DNA of 39,080 nt from Ruminococcaceae bacterium UBA5391. Its GTDB lineage: Bacteria > Bacillota > Clostridia > Oscillospirales > Acutalibacteraceae. The position numbers and the translations under genes were made by a program. Location of the stretch: the NCBI GenBank assembly GCA_002410755.1, contig DHOL01000048.1, positions 11,225 to 50,304 on the forward strand, read 5' to 3'. Below the pieces are notes generated by a model. It was not told the DNA's origin. It ran no database searches and saw only the letters and a program-made list of their open reading frames with translations. Shown piece by piece: positions 24,336-31,554 of this stretch; the stretch's first letter is position 1; every line of letters begins with the position of its first letter.

Positions 24336-24446
24336 GTGCTGTTCCGGGAACAGTTTGGAACTCAGTCTGCCAATCAGAACGTGAGCCAATCAATATGCGC
24401 GGAAGGCTTTTGTATGTACAAGGCTATGTATATCGCTGAAGTTTAA
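24336..24446 (+). CDS. 36-codon mini-ORF after the small element B gene
   Basis: This tiny ORF (GTG start, begins MLFREQFGTQSANQNVSQSI, ends YIAEV) starts 12 bp after the previous stop. It has a perfect GGAGG site 6 bases upstream, which is hard to explain unless it is translated. Function unknown; it may be part of the same small operon as 24087. Confidence 0.42.
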   Translation: MLFREQFGTQSANQNVSQSICAEGFCMYKAMYIAEV

Positions 24447-24633
24447 GGAAATTTTAGTTTTCAGGCTTGCTATTCTTTCCGGGAGGGAACCGTGCATTAT
24501 ATTTATAAATTTGTCAATTAAGGATGTTTCGACATTTATAGCATAAAAGTATATATTTTCAAAAATAAGTAGAATGATTTTAAACTTTATATCTATAAAT
24601 CGTCACAATATAATAAAAGCAGAGGGAATAAGA
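24447..24633. other. AT-rich upstream region of the PTS operon
   Basis: No gene seen. The region contains AT-rich promoter-like sequence: TTGTCA near 24510, and TTCGAC near 24527 followed by TATATA after about 16 bp. This is the likely start of the PTS operon transcript and the place to expect PRD-regulator binding. A clear cre site was not found. Confidence 0.35.
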
Positions 24634-26790
24634 ATGAAGCTCAGACAAAAACTCCTGATGGATAAAATCATGCAGTCCGGCACAGTAAGCTTTGATGACC
24701 TGTCAAGGCTTTTCTTTGTTGGCGAAAAAACAATCCGGAATGATATTAAACAAATTAATGAATATGTCAGCAGCCGGGAAGGCAGGCCATGTTTTTCCAT
24801 CTTCAGACGTACAGTTTCATTCTGTGGCGATTCGGGAATGAAGCAGGCCCTTGATGGGTGCAGCGTCAGCGACGATTACTATCTTTATCATTTATCTGGC
24901 GAGGAGCGCTTCTTTATCATTATTGCAAAACTCATTTGCAGCAGCGACTATATGACGATTGAGGAGTTTTCCAACCAGCTTTGTGTCAGCCGCAGCACGG
25001 TGAATTCGGACATGCTCCATATTAAGGAATGGTGCAGGAAAAACAGCATTCGCATTGAGTTGAAAAAAAGCCGGGGAATCCGGCTGGATGAGGGGGAAGA
25101 GAAAAAGCGGAAAATTCTGTCCAAGCTCATCAGCGACCATGTTCACGTCGGCGGACTCGGCAACACTTTTTATGAGGCCGTGCTAAGCCAGAAAATCTTC
25201 CATGGAATCAATGAATCTGCCATCAAAGAGATTATATTATCCGCAGAAGAAAAATATAAATTCATTTTTTCCGATGAAGCCTTTGAAGAGCTGGTTGTGC
25301 AGATTGCATTTTCCATCCTACAGGATAAGACAAGCCATCCGGCTTTCAAGGATGACAGGCCGGATATCCGCCCCGACCGGATGGAATATCAAGTTATCCG
25401 GTATATCGTTGACCGCACGAATTTCTGCTTTCATACGCAAATATCGGAGAATGTGATTCCCTGTTTGGCAGAGCTGTCCCTAAAAAGAGCCTCACAGCCA
25501 GAAAAGAGCCCCATGCAGGATGAAGAGGCAGAACTTCCTTATATCCAGATTATAGCGGAACAGCTTATCCTCAATGTAGGAAAAAACATTCATTTTGATT
25601 TTTCAACAAACGAGGTTCTGTACAGCCGCCTAGTTGTTCATTTGTGTTCCGCTATTTTTTCAATGAGAAACGAAATCCGCAGGGACGATCCTTTCAGCAG
25701 GTCCCTGATTGAAGAAAATAAATCCCTATCCTGTGCCATACGTGCAAGCTGTAACTGCCTCAGCCAGTTTTTGGGCAGGGAAGTTTCCAATGAGGGAATT
25801 TGCCATTTGCTGATTTATTTTGCAAGTGCTGTTGAGAATTCCTCCAAAACATTTCCAGCGAGGATCCCCGTTGTTGCGGTGCTCTGCAATACAGGGCAGG
25901 GGACGGCGCAGTTGGTTGTTGAGGAACTGAAACGGTATTTCAACTTTGACATTAAATCCGTTATGGCAGTCCATCAGCTTGAGTATTGTCAAAAAAAGCA
26001 AAAATTCGACTTTGTAATTTCAACCATTCCGCTTAAAACAGTGCTGCCGTGTGTGGTGGTCAGCCCCATTATCCGGAGGGATGACATTGAGAACATAACA
26101 GAAATGATGATAAAGCTTGGGTTCCTAAATCGAATTCCTGCCTCGTCAGGGCTGGCGAGAAATGGATGCCAGGAGCCGGAAGACAGTCTGCAGGAACAGG
26201 TCAGGGCACTGTTGGGCAATAACTGTAGCAACGATTACATTTTTGCAGAGAAGTTGCAGAAAATATTAAAGCAGTACCAGGAACATCAGAAAAACTGTAA
26301 GGAAGCAAAGGAGATTGAGCAGCCAATGCTGAGTGAGTTGTTAAAGCGAGAATATATTTCCCTCGACGCTGAGGCGAAGGACTGGAAGGAGGCGATGAGG
26401 ATTGGCGGAGAAATTCTGCGTAGCCACGGCGTCATATCGGAAGCGTATATTGAGGCGTCTATTCAGAACGTGATGGATTCAGGCCCCTATATTGTTCTCA
26501 CAAAGGGAGTTGCAATCCCGCATGCAGGTAAGAAGTATGGGGTATACCATACGGCATTTTCCTTTGTAAGGCTGAAAACACCAGTTTACTTCGGAAATAA
26601 AGAAAATGATCCGGTGAAATATATTTTTACTTTGGCAACGGTTGACTCTTCCTCCCACCTTACTGCGTTGAGGGACCTTGTTGCTCTGTTTGACTATCCG
26701 GAATTCTTCGCTGCCCTTGATACGGCCAAGACACCGGATAACATTATAGATTTTATTCAAAAATTTGAAAAACAAAAGGAGCATTCATGA
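24634..26790 (+). CDS. PRD-containing PTS transcriptional activator (BglG/MtlR-type)
   Basis: This is a 718-aa multidomain regulator. It has two N-terminal helix-turn-helix segments (residues ~1-55, TVSFDDLSRLFFVGEKTIRN; and ~100-160, TIEEFSNQLCVSRSTVNSD). Two PRD domains follow (~180-400), then an EIIB-like domain with Cys418 in VLCNTGQGT. The C-terminal EIIA domain (~565-718) has active-site His630 in AIPHAGKK. Such proteins sense sugar supply through phosphorylation by HPr and their cognate PTS, and activate the PTS operon. ATG 24634 has GAGGG 8 bases before it. The EIIA domain may also serve as the missing IIA of the transporter, since no separate IIA gene is present. Confidence 0.92.
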   Translation: MKLRQKLLMDKIMQSGTVSFDDLSRLFFVGEKTIRNDIKQINEYVSSREGRPCFSIFRRTVSFCGDSGMKQALDGCSVSDDYYLYHLSGEERFFIIIAKLICSSDYMTIEEFSNQLCVSRSTVNSDMLHIKEWCRKNSIRIELKKSRGIRLDEGEEKKRKILSKLISDHVHVGGLGNTFYEAVLSQKIFHGINESAIKEIILSAEEKYKFIFSDEAFEELVVQIAFSILQDKTSHPAFKDDRPDIRPDRMEYQVIRYIVDRTNFCFHTQISENVIPCLAELSLKRASQPEKSPMQDEEAELPYIQIIAEQLILNVGKNIHFDFSTNEVLYSRLVVHLCSAIFSMRNEIRRDDPFSRSLIEENKSLSCAIRASCNCLSQFLGREVSNEGICHLLIYFASAVENSSKTFPARIPVVAVLCNTGQGTAQLVVEELKRYFNFDIKSVMAVHQLEYCQKKQKFDFVISTIPLKTVLPCVVVSPIIRRDDIENITEMMIKLGFLNRIPASSGLARNGCQEPEDSLQEQVRALLGNNCSNDYIFAEKLQKILKQYQEHQKNCKEAKEIEQPMLSELLKREYISLDAEAKDWKEAMRIGGEILRSHGVISEAYIEASIQNVMDSGPYIVLTKGVAIPHAGKKYGVYHTAFSFVRLKTPVYFGNKENDPVKYIFTLATVDSSSHLTALRDLVALFDYPEFFAALDTAKTPDNIIDFIQKFEKQKEHS

Positions 26791-27071
26791 TGAAAAAAGG
26801 ATTGGTTGTTTGTAGGACTGGTATGGGAAGTTCCATGATGCTGTGCATCAAATTAAACAGCGTGATTGAAAAGAATCATTTTCCCCTGGAGCTGGAACAC
26901 GATGTTTTAAGTGGCGTTGGCATGCACAATCCGGATGTTGTTATCGTGATGAATGACTTGGTGGATGAATTTAAAGACAAAGATGTCTATGTGATTGGGA
27001 TACGTGACATCATGGATACAAAATATATGGAAGAGGAGTTGAAAAAATTTTTCAAGCTGAAGGGTGAATAA
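26790..27071 (+). CDS. PTS IIB component (ascorbate/lactose-type, UlaB-like)
   Basis: This is a 93-aa cytosolic phosphocarrier. Cys8 in VVCRTGMGSSMM is the phosphorylation site. The fold pattern (DVLSGVGMHNPDVVIVMNDL) fits the PTS_IIB (SgaB/UlaB) family. The start ATG 26790 overlaps the regulator's TGA by one base and has AAGGAG 8 bases before it; ATG 26787 is the alternative. It transfers phosphate from an IIA domain to the sugar bound by the IIC component encoded next. Confidence 0.92.
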   Translation: MKKGLVVCRTGMGSSMMLCIKLNSVIEKNHFPLELEHDVLSGVGMHNPDVVIVMNDLVDEFKDKDVYVIGIRDIMDTKYMEEELKKFFKLKGE

Positions 27072-27097
27072 AGAAAATGATATAAGGAGGGAAAGTT

Positions 27098-28384
27098 ATG
27101 TCAGTTATCATGTCAATCCTGCATTTCATTGTTTTCAGCCTCCTGTCACAGGCCTCAATCCTCGTAGGCCTGATGGCCATGATCGGGCTGATTTTGCAGA
27201 AGAAAAAAGCGGTGCAGGTTATCACGGGGACGGTTAAAACAATTGTAGGGTTCCTGATTTTCGGAATTGGCTCCAGTGCGGCTCAAAGTGCCCTGACGTC
27301 TTTCCAGACGCTTTTTACAAAAGGGTTCCACGTAGAAGGCGTTCTGCCGCTTGCAGAGGCAGTTACAGGCCAGGCACAGACAAAATTCCCCATGGTGATT
27401 GCACTGGTCATGGTGTGTGGCTTTGCGCTGAACCTTTTGGTTGCAAGAATTACCCGGTTTAAATGTATTTTCCTCACCGGCCAACACAACCTGTTCCTCG
27501 CGGCCATGCTGACAATCCTGTTTAAGGCCATGGGGATGAGTGATGTTGTCACAGTCGTTGCCGGTTCCATTATCCTCGGCTTTGCTGCTGCTATCTTCCC
27601 GTCTATCGCGCAGCCCTATATGAGGAAGATTACAGGGCACGACGACATCGCGATTGGCCATTACTGCACCCTTGCCTATGCACTTTCCGGCTGGCTCGGC
27701 AGTAAAGTCGGTAAACCGGAAGAGAGCACGGAAAAGCTGAAACTCCCAGGGTGGCTTTCCATCTTCAAGGACTATGTCGTTTCCGTTACACTCTCAATCG
27801 GCGTGTTCTATTATATTGCCGCTATTGCAGCAGGGCAGGCCAATGTTGAGAAGCTGTCAGGCGGTATCCATTGGCTGGTATATCCTTTCCTTCAAGCTTT
27901 GGCTTTTGCAGGCGGGCTGTATGTCATCATCACAGGCGTTCGGATGTTCCTTTCCGAAATTGTGCCTGCATTCGTTGGCATTTCCGAGAAATTCATCCCG
28001 AATTCCAAGCCTGCACTTGACTGCCCGGTTGTGTTCCCCTATGCTCCAACTGCAACAGTGCTTGGGTTTATCTGCTCCTATCTCGCAGGTGTAGCATGTA
28101 TCCCATTCTTTGCGGCTGTTGGCCTCCCGGTAATCATTCCGGTAGCAATTCCGTATTTCTTCATCGGCGGCACGGCAGCAGTATTTGGCAATGCTACAGG
28201 CGGCTGGAAAGGCGCAGTGCTGAGCAGTGTGGTAACCGGTATTCTGATTGCCGTTGGTCCGGCACTGATGTATCCGGTTATGCAGGCGGTTGGCCTTTCC
28301 GGAACGGCTTTCCCGGAAACAGACTTCAACGCTCTTGGGCTTGTGATTTATAACCTTGGCAAACTGTTTGGTCTGGCACACTGA
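27098..28384 (+). CDS. PTS IIC component (ascorbate-type, UlaA/SgaT family)
   Basis: This is a 428-aa membrane transporter with about ten hydrophobic segments. The family-typical segments are TVKTIVGFLIFGIGSS, CIFLTGQHNLFLAA, DDIAIGHYCTLAYALSGW and a C-terminal GGTAAVFGNATGGWKGA. The UlaA family imports L-ascorbate, but many clostridial homologues have other, unknown pentose-like substrates. TAAGGAGGG precedes the ATG. The neighbouring transketolase and absence of ulaD/E/F-type genes argue against simple ascorbate use. Confidence 0.9.
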   Translation: MSVIMSILHFIVFSLLSQASILVGLMAMIGLILQKKKAVQVITGTVKTIVGFLIFGIGSSAAQSALTSFQTLFTKGFHVEGVLPLAEAVTGQAQTKFPMVIALVMVCGFALNLLVARITRFKCIFLTGQHNLFLAAMLTILFKAMGMSDVVTVVAGSIILGFAAAIFPSIAQPYMRKITGHDDIAIGHYCTLAYALSGWLGSKVGKPEESTEKLKLPGWLSIFKDYVVSVTLSIGVFYYIAAIAAGQANVEKLSGGIHWLVYPFLQALAFAGGLYVIITGVRMFLSEIVPAFVGISEKFIPNSKPALDCPVVFPYAPTATVLGFICSYLAGVACIPFFAAVGLPVIIPVAIPYFFIGGTAAVFGNATGGWKGAVLSSVVTGILIAVGPALMYPVMQAVGLSGTAFPETDFNALGLVIYNLGKLFGLAH

Positions 28385-28397
28385 ATACTAAGACACT

Positions 28398-28435
28398 GAC
28401 AAGTAGCCGAAAGGGCCAACTCTCGGCTGCTTGTC
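28398..28435 (+). terminator. Intra-operon hairpin after IIC
   Basis: GACAAGTAGCCGA pairs with TCGGCTGCTTGTC (13 bp, one G-U) with no following T run. More likely an mRNA stabiliser or processing site than a full terminator; the transketolase genes continue downstream. Confidence 0.55.
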
Positions 28436-28456
28436 TCAATAAACTATGGAGGCAGT

Positions 28457-29284
28457 ATGACACTGGAAAAACAGTTGTCTATTCTGGCAATGGAAAACAG
28501 GGAGCGGATTATACGGATGATCTACTACGCAAAAGCCGGCCATCCGGGCGGTTCGCTTTCCATTATTGATATTCTTACGGCAATCTATGAGCTTGATGTT
28601 GACCTTGCCTCAAAAAAGCGGAGCAGAGTGATCTTGTCAAAAGGACATGCCGTCCCTGCACAGTATGCAGTTTTCAATGAAAAAGGTATTCTCAGTGATG
28701 AGGAAATGAAAACCTACCGCACTGTCAATTCCAGGCTTCAGGGGCATCCTTATCTTGTTGACATCCCTCAGTCAGATGCGACAACGGGGCTTTTGGGCCA
28801 GGGACTTTCCATTGCAGTCGGGGTTGCAGTCGCGAAAAAGCATGACGGGGAGAACAACCGCGTTTATGCCATTGTGGGAGACGGGGAAATGATGGAAGGC
28901 CAGATCTGGGAAGCAATTCTGGAAGCGCCGCAGTTCCGGCTGGACAACCTTGTCTTGATCGTTGACTATAATAAACTTTCCTCCAGCGGGCCGGTTAAGG
29001 ACGAAATGGATCTTGATCCGCTCGCAGAGAAATTAAAAGCCTTCCGCTGGGATGTTTTGGAAATAGACGGCCATAACATGGAGCAAATCGTAAAATGTAT
29101 CCGCCTTGCGCAAAAAGGTACGGGAAAACCAATCGCAATTATCGCAAATACCGTGAAAGGCAAGGGCGTCTCCTTTATGGAAAATAATCCGAAATGGCAC
29201 AGTTCTGCACTGACGGACGAAGAGTACCATACGGCCCTTGCGGATATCAGGCGTGGGAAGGAAGCGATTTGCCTTGGAAAATGA
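28457..29284 (+). CDS. Transketolase, N-terminal subunit
   Basis: This 275-aa subunit binds the thiamine diphosphate pyrophosphate group and Mg2+. The motif is VGDGEMMEGQIWEA...LDNLVLIVDYNKL. AGHPGGSLSIIDILTAIY and LSKGHAVPAQYAVF are typical transketolase segments. Split transketolases occur in archaea and many Firmicutes. It transfers two-carbon ketol units between sugar phosphates, feeding the imported sugar into the pentose phosphate pathway. GGAGG precedes the ATG. The stop overlaps the start of the C-terminal subunit. Confidence 0.93.
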   Translation: MTLEKQLSILAMENRERIIRMIYYAKAGHPGGSLSIIDILTAIYELDVDLASKKRSRVILSKGHAVPAQYAVFNEKGILSDEEMKTYRTVNSRLQGHPYLVDIPQSDATTGLLGQGLSIAVGVAVAKKHDGENNRVYAIVGDGEMMEGQIWEAILEAPQFRLDNLVLIVDYNKLSSSGPVKDEMDLDPLAEKLKAFRWDVLEIDGHNMEQIVKCIRLAQKGTGKPIAIIANTVKGKGVSFMENNPKWHSSALTDEEYHTALADIRRGKEAICLGK

Positions 29285-30209
29285 CCTTATCTGTCTGCGC
29301 GCACATGTAGGTGAAACCCTGTGCGAGTTCGGAAAAGATGACAGGCTGTTTGTACTGGATACCGATCTTGCGCAGTCGACAACATCAGCCAGATTCCGTG
29401 AAAAATATCCGGATCGGTTTATTGAAATGGGAATATCGGAGCAGAGCGCCATGTCGGTGGCAACCGGGCTGGCTATTGAAGGGAAAATTCCGTTTTTTGT
29501 GAGCTTTGCCATGTTTACAACTGGTACTCCGTGGACACAGCTGCGGCAGGCATGTTACTCCCGGCTAAACGTTAAGGTAATTGGTACCCACCCGGGCCTT
29601 GACGACGGACCGGACGGCGCAAGCCACCATGCCAATGAAGACCTTGCGCTGACAAGGGTTCTGCCAAATCTGACTGTGCTTACCCCGTCAAGCCTGTCTG
29701 AGCTGCACGACAGTATTAAGCTTGCCATTGAAACGGAAGGCCCGTTTTATATCCGAGTGGCGAGGGATACGCTCCCGGTTTTGAATGCCCCGGAGCAGCC
29801 GGTGAGGCTCGGCAAATTTATTGTAAATTATGATGACGGCAATGATATTGCCATTTTATATGAAGGCAGCGCATTAAAAGCAGCTTATGAAGGCTACTGT
29901 ATTTTGAAGCAGGAAGGGGTTCCCTGCAAGCTAATCAATATATCCTGCCTAAAGCCGATTGATAAAGAAGGGCTGTGTTCTCTTGCCGGGAACGTAAAAG
30001 GAATTGTCACGGTGGAAAACCATTCTGTGCTTGGGGGGCTTGGCGGCGCCGTCGCAGAAGTCCTGATGAATGCAGGGCGCACCGTTAAATTTGCTCAGGT
30101 CGGCGTGCAGGATGTTTTCACGGAGTCTGGAAAGATCAGCGACCTGAAAGAAAAATATGGCATTACAGGAGAGCATGTTGCAGAATGTGCACGGCGGCTG
30201 GTTCCCTGA
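29274..30209 (+). CDS. Transketolase, C-terminal subunit
   Basis: This 311-aa subunit contains the pyrimidine-binding domain with the activating Glu in RFIEMGISEQSAMSVATGLA. It also has the transketolase C domain (residues ~190-310; VENHSVLGGLGGAVAEVL). The start is proposed at TTG 29274 (ENDLICLRAHVGETL), with GGAAGGAAG nearby and an 11-bp overlap with the previous gene. GTG 29253 or TTG 29238 would add residues not typical of the family. It forms the active enzyme with the preceding product. Confidence 0.9.
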   Translation: MENDLICLRAHVGETLCEFGKDDRLFVLDTDLAQSTTSARFREKYPDRFIEMGISEQSAMSVATGLAIEGKIPFFVSFAMFTTGTPWTQLRQACYSRLNVKVIGTHPGLDDGPDGASHHANEDLALTRVLPNLTVLTPSSLSELHDSIKLAIETEGPFYIRVARDTLPVLNAPEQPVRLGKFIVNYDDGNDIAILYEGSALKAAYEGYCILKQEGVPCKLINISCLKPIDKEGLCSLAGNVKGIVTVENHSVLGGLGGAVAEVLMNAGRTVKFAQVGVQDVFTESGKISDLKEKYGITGEHVAECARRLVP

Positions 30210-30294
30210 CAGCTTTGGCTGCCTTAATCCATTTGTTGGGAAACCCGTATCGGTGTATTGGCCTGTTATAAGCAGAGGAAGCGAGGTTCAATCA

Positions 30295-30552
30295 ATGCAG
30301 ACATTTCGATATGCAATTACCGATCCGGAAGGGATGCATGTCCGCCCGGCGGGCTTGCTGGCAAAATTTGCCCAAAGCTGCACTTCCAGGATTACCATGA
30401 TATATGGGGGAAAATCAGTCGACGTGAAACGCCTTTTTGCTATTATGAGTTTGTGTGTTAAGTCAAATGATGAAGTTACCTTTCAAGTAGAAGGAGAACA
30501 TGAGGCTCAGGAGTGTGAAAACCTGAGAGCCTTCTGCCAGAAAAATCTTTAA
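30295..30552 (+). CDS. HPr-like phosphocarrier lacking the regulatory serine
   Basis: This is an 85-aa HPr-family protein. His15 lies in GMHVRPAG, the site phosphorylated by enzyme I. In HPr of Firmicutes, Ser46 is phosphorylated by HPrK for CcpA-dependent repression; here the equivalent position is Arg46 (SVDVKRLFAIMSL). It could therefore carry phosphate for transport but should escape HPrK/CcpA control. That suggests a dedicated carrier for this operon. ATG 30295 is preceded by GAGG; the frame upstream lies inside the transketolase gene. It is the last gene of the operon, followed by a perfect terminator. Confidence 0.88.
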   Translation: MQTFRYAITDPEGMHVRPAGLLAKFAQSCTSRITMIYGGKSVDVKRLFAIMSLCVKSNDEVTFQVEGEHEAQECENLRAFCQKNL

Positions 30553-30589
30553 GGCAGGCGGAAGGCCGCGCTCATCCTTCTTCCATAGA

Positions 30590-30620
30590 AAGCCCATCAG
30601 AAAATTCTTCTGATGGGCTT
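30590..30620 (+). terminator. Terminator of the PTS operon
   Basis: AAGCCCATCAGAA pairs perfectly (13 bp) with TTCTGATGGGCTT around AATTC, followed by ATTTT. It shields the adjacent attachment site and cotJ from convergent transcription. Confidence 0.85.
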
Positions 30621-30678
30621 ATTTTGATGTACCCGCGCCTTTTTATCCCTTCTCCATCATTTATCACAGTTTGATATT

Positions 30679-30687
30679 TGGCCCACC
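30679..30687. repeat. Attachment core of element B, right copy
   Basis: TGGCCCACC, identical to 22440-22448. With flanks the plus strand reads TTTGGCCCACCGTA here and TCTGGCCCACCATA at the other end (12 of 14 identical). Beyond it the truncated cotJC frame reads NIKL and stops (TGA at 30666-30664). Confidence 0.8.
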
Positions 30688-30774
30688 GTACTGTGCGATA
30701 ATAATCTGTGCAAGGTGCGGATCGGTTATTTTAATTTTGACCGGATACTGAAGGCGCTTTTCATAGATCCACAT
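30679..30774 (-). CDS. cotJC: Spore coat protein CotJC, first (5') segment
   Basis: This segment is exactly 32 codons, MWIYEKRLQYPVKIK through AQYGGP, the characteristic CotJC N-terminus. It begins 17 bp after cotJB. AAGGAG and AGGAG sites lie in the 16 bases before ATG 30774. As the genome stands, reading continues four codons into element B and stops, giving a 36-residue fragment without any metal ligand. Joining codon 32 to codon 33 at 22439 restores the family sequence YGGPDGE. The gene is too short in isolation to be called by ordinary ORF criteria, which is why it is easily missed. Confidence 0.93.
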
Positions 30775-30791
30775 ATCTCCTGTTTCTCCTT

Positions 30792-31034
30792 TCAAATATC
30801 CCAGGGCCACGGGTCTGAAATCCAGGCCCAACGGCTGGAGTCTCGCTGTGTGCTGTTCATTGGCCCATAAGACGCTTCATACTGCTTAACCAGTTCCTGC
30901 ATGTTTTTGTGAGCTTCTTCCAGCTTTGCGGCCGCGTTGCAGTCGCCAGGGTGGGAGTCAAGGTACAGGTGCAGATCAAGCATGGAAAATTGTGCAGCGG
31001 AAATTTTCCGCTGGAGGGATTCCTGCTCATTCAT
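30792..31034 (-). CDS. cotJB: Spore coat protein CotJB
   Basis: This is an 80-aa inner-coat protein made in the mother cell. Family features include LDLHLYLDSHPGD, a helical middle and the C-terminal tryptophan-rich DPWPWDI. It is needed with CotJC and CotJA for coat incorporation in Bacillus. Its ATG overlaps the cotJA stop (ATGA), with AGGCG upstream. The operon order cotJA-cotJB-cotJC is as in Bacillus subtilis, except that cotJC is interrupted after codon 32. Confidence 0.92.
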   Translation of the reverse strand: MNEQESLQRKISAAQFSMLDLHLYLDSHPGDCNAAAKLEEAHKNMQELVKQYEASYGPMNSTQRDSSRWAWISDPWPWDI

Positions 31035-31246
31035 TTCAAAACGCCTCCCCCAAGAAACGGCTTGTCAAGTTCCGGGAATATGGTGCCGCGCTCCAGCCCT
31101 TTTTCGGGCGGATAAAGATTTCCAAACTGCTGGAATGGGATATAAGCCATTGCCACAGGAGTACTCTGCGGGAATGGTGTTGGATTCGGCGTGCAGCCTT
31201 TGCCTGCTACGACGGTAGACGCTGCAGCGGCTGATGGATTACTCAT
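31031..31246 (-). CDS. cotJA: Spore coat-associated protein CotJA
   Basis: This is a 71-aa protein. The conserved core is VAMAYIPFQQFGNLYPPEKG followed by GTIFPELDKPFLGG, diagnostic of CotJA. An Ala/Ser/Pro-rich N-terminal extension of about 30 residues precedes it. GGAG lies 10 bases before the ATG. First gene of the operon; in Bacillus it is under sigma-E in the mother cell. Confidence 0.93.
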   Translation of the reverse strand: MSNPSAAAASTVVAGKGCTPNPTPFPQSTPVAMAYIPFQQFGNLYPPEKGLERGTIFPELDKPFLGGGVLK

Positions 31247-31554
31247 TATGCTTCTCCTTTCGGATATTTGCGTCGGAATTATCTTGATTCGCTCTCATAA
31301 TATGTAAAAAGGATTCCTGCTGTGAGCGAAAAGAATATCGAATTGATGATAAATGAGAATTATTTAAAATTGAATTGGAAATTATTGTTAATCTCATGCC
31401 GGAAAAGTAATAATCTGTTGCTTTTTGGGAAACATGACAGAGCTGGTAAATATATTTACGCCCTGCAAACATCCTGGAGAAGAGCCAGACTTGCTATTTT
31501 TGTTCTAATGATATAGAATAAAAGCGCGAAAATGAAAAGTATCGGAGATAGGAC
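31247..31554. other. Divergent control region of cotJ and the UPF0104 gene
   Basis: This 308-bp stretch holds no supported gene. It contains a weak sigma-E-like site for cotJ at 31277-31305 and a sigma-A promoter for the divergent gene: TTGCTA (31491-31496), 17 bp, TAGAAT (31514-31519). Confidence 0.5.
31277..31305 (-). promoter_or_regulatory. Weak sigma-E-like promoter of the cotJ operon
   Basis: On the minus strand, ACATATT (31305-31299) resembles the sigma-E -35 (KMATATT). It is followed after 15 bp by GATAATT (31283-31277), a poor match to CATACAAT. Position and spacing suit a short leader before cotJA, but the -10 is weak. Confidence 0.3.

Larger units (their letters stand above)
22440..30687. 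mobile_element. Element B: 8.2-kb serine-recombinase element with PTS-transketolase cargo inside cotJC
   Basis: The element is bounded by 9-bp cores at 22440-22448 and 30679-30687, giving an excisable unit of 8239 bp. The contents are a large serine recombinase (minus), three very small genes, and a six-gene plus-strand operon (PRD regulator, IIB, IIC, two transketolase subunits, HPr-like) ending in a strong terminator. It separates cotJC codons 32 and 33. The assignment rests on finding the missing N-terminus of CotJC (MWIYEKRLQYPV...) directly after cotJB, 8.2 kb from the middle segment. Excision gives AQYGGPDGEIG, matching the family. Confidence 0.9.

Noticed and set aside
28398..28435. 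Full transcription terminator after IIC
   Set aside because: The stem is strong but no T run follows and the functionally linked transketolase genes continue, so it is more likely a processing or stabilising hairpin.
22440..30687. Element B as an integrated prophage or conjugative element
   Set aside because: No capsid, tail, replication, relaxase or type IV secretion gene is present; only a recombinase, small genes and a metabolic operon are seen.
18853..30774. cotJC as an ordinary decayed pseudogene
   Set aside because: No frameshift, stop or deletion is present in any segment, both joins are exact to the base, and each interruption has an intact recombinase.
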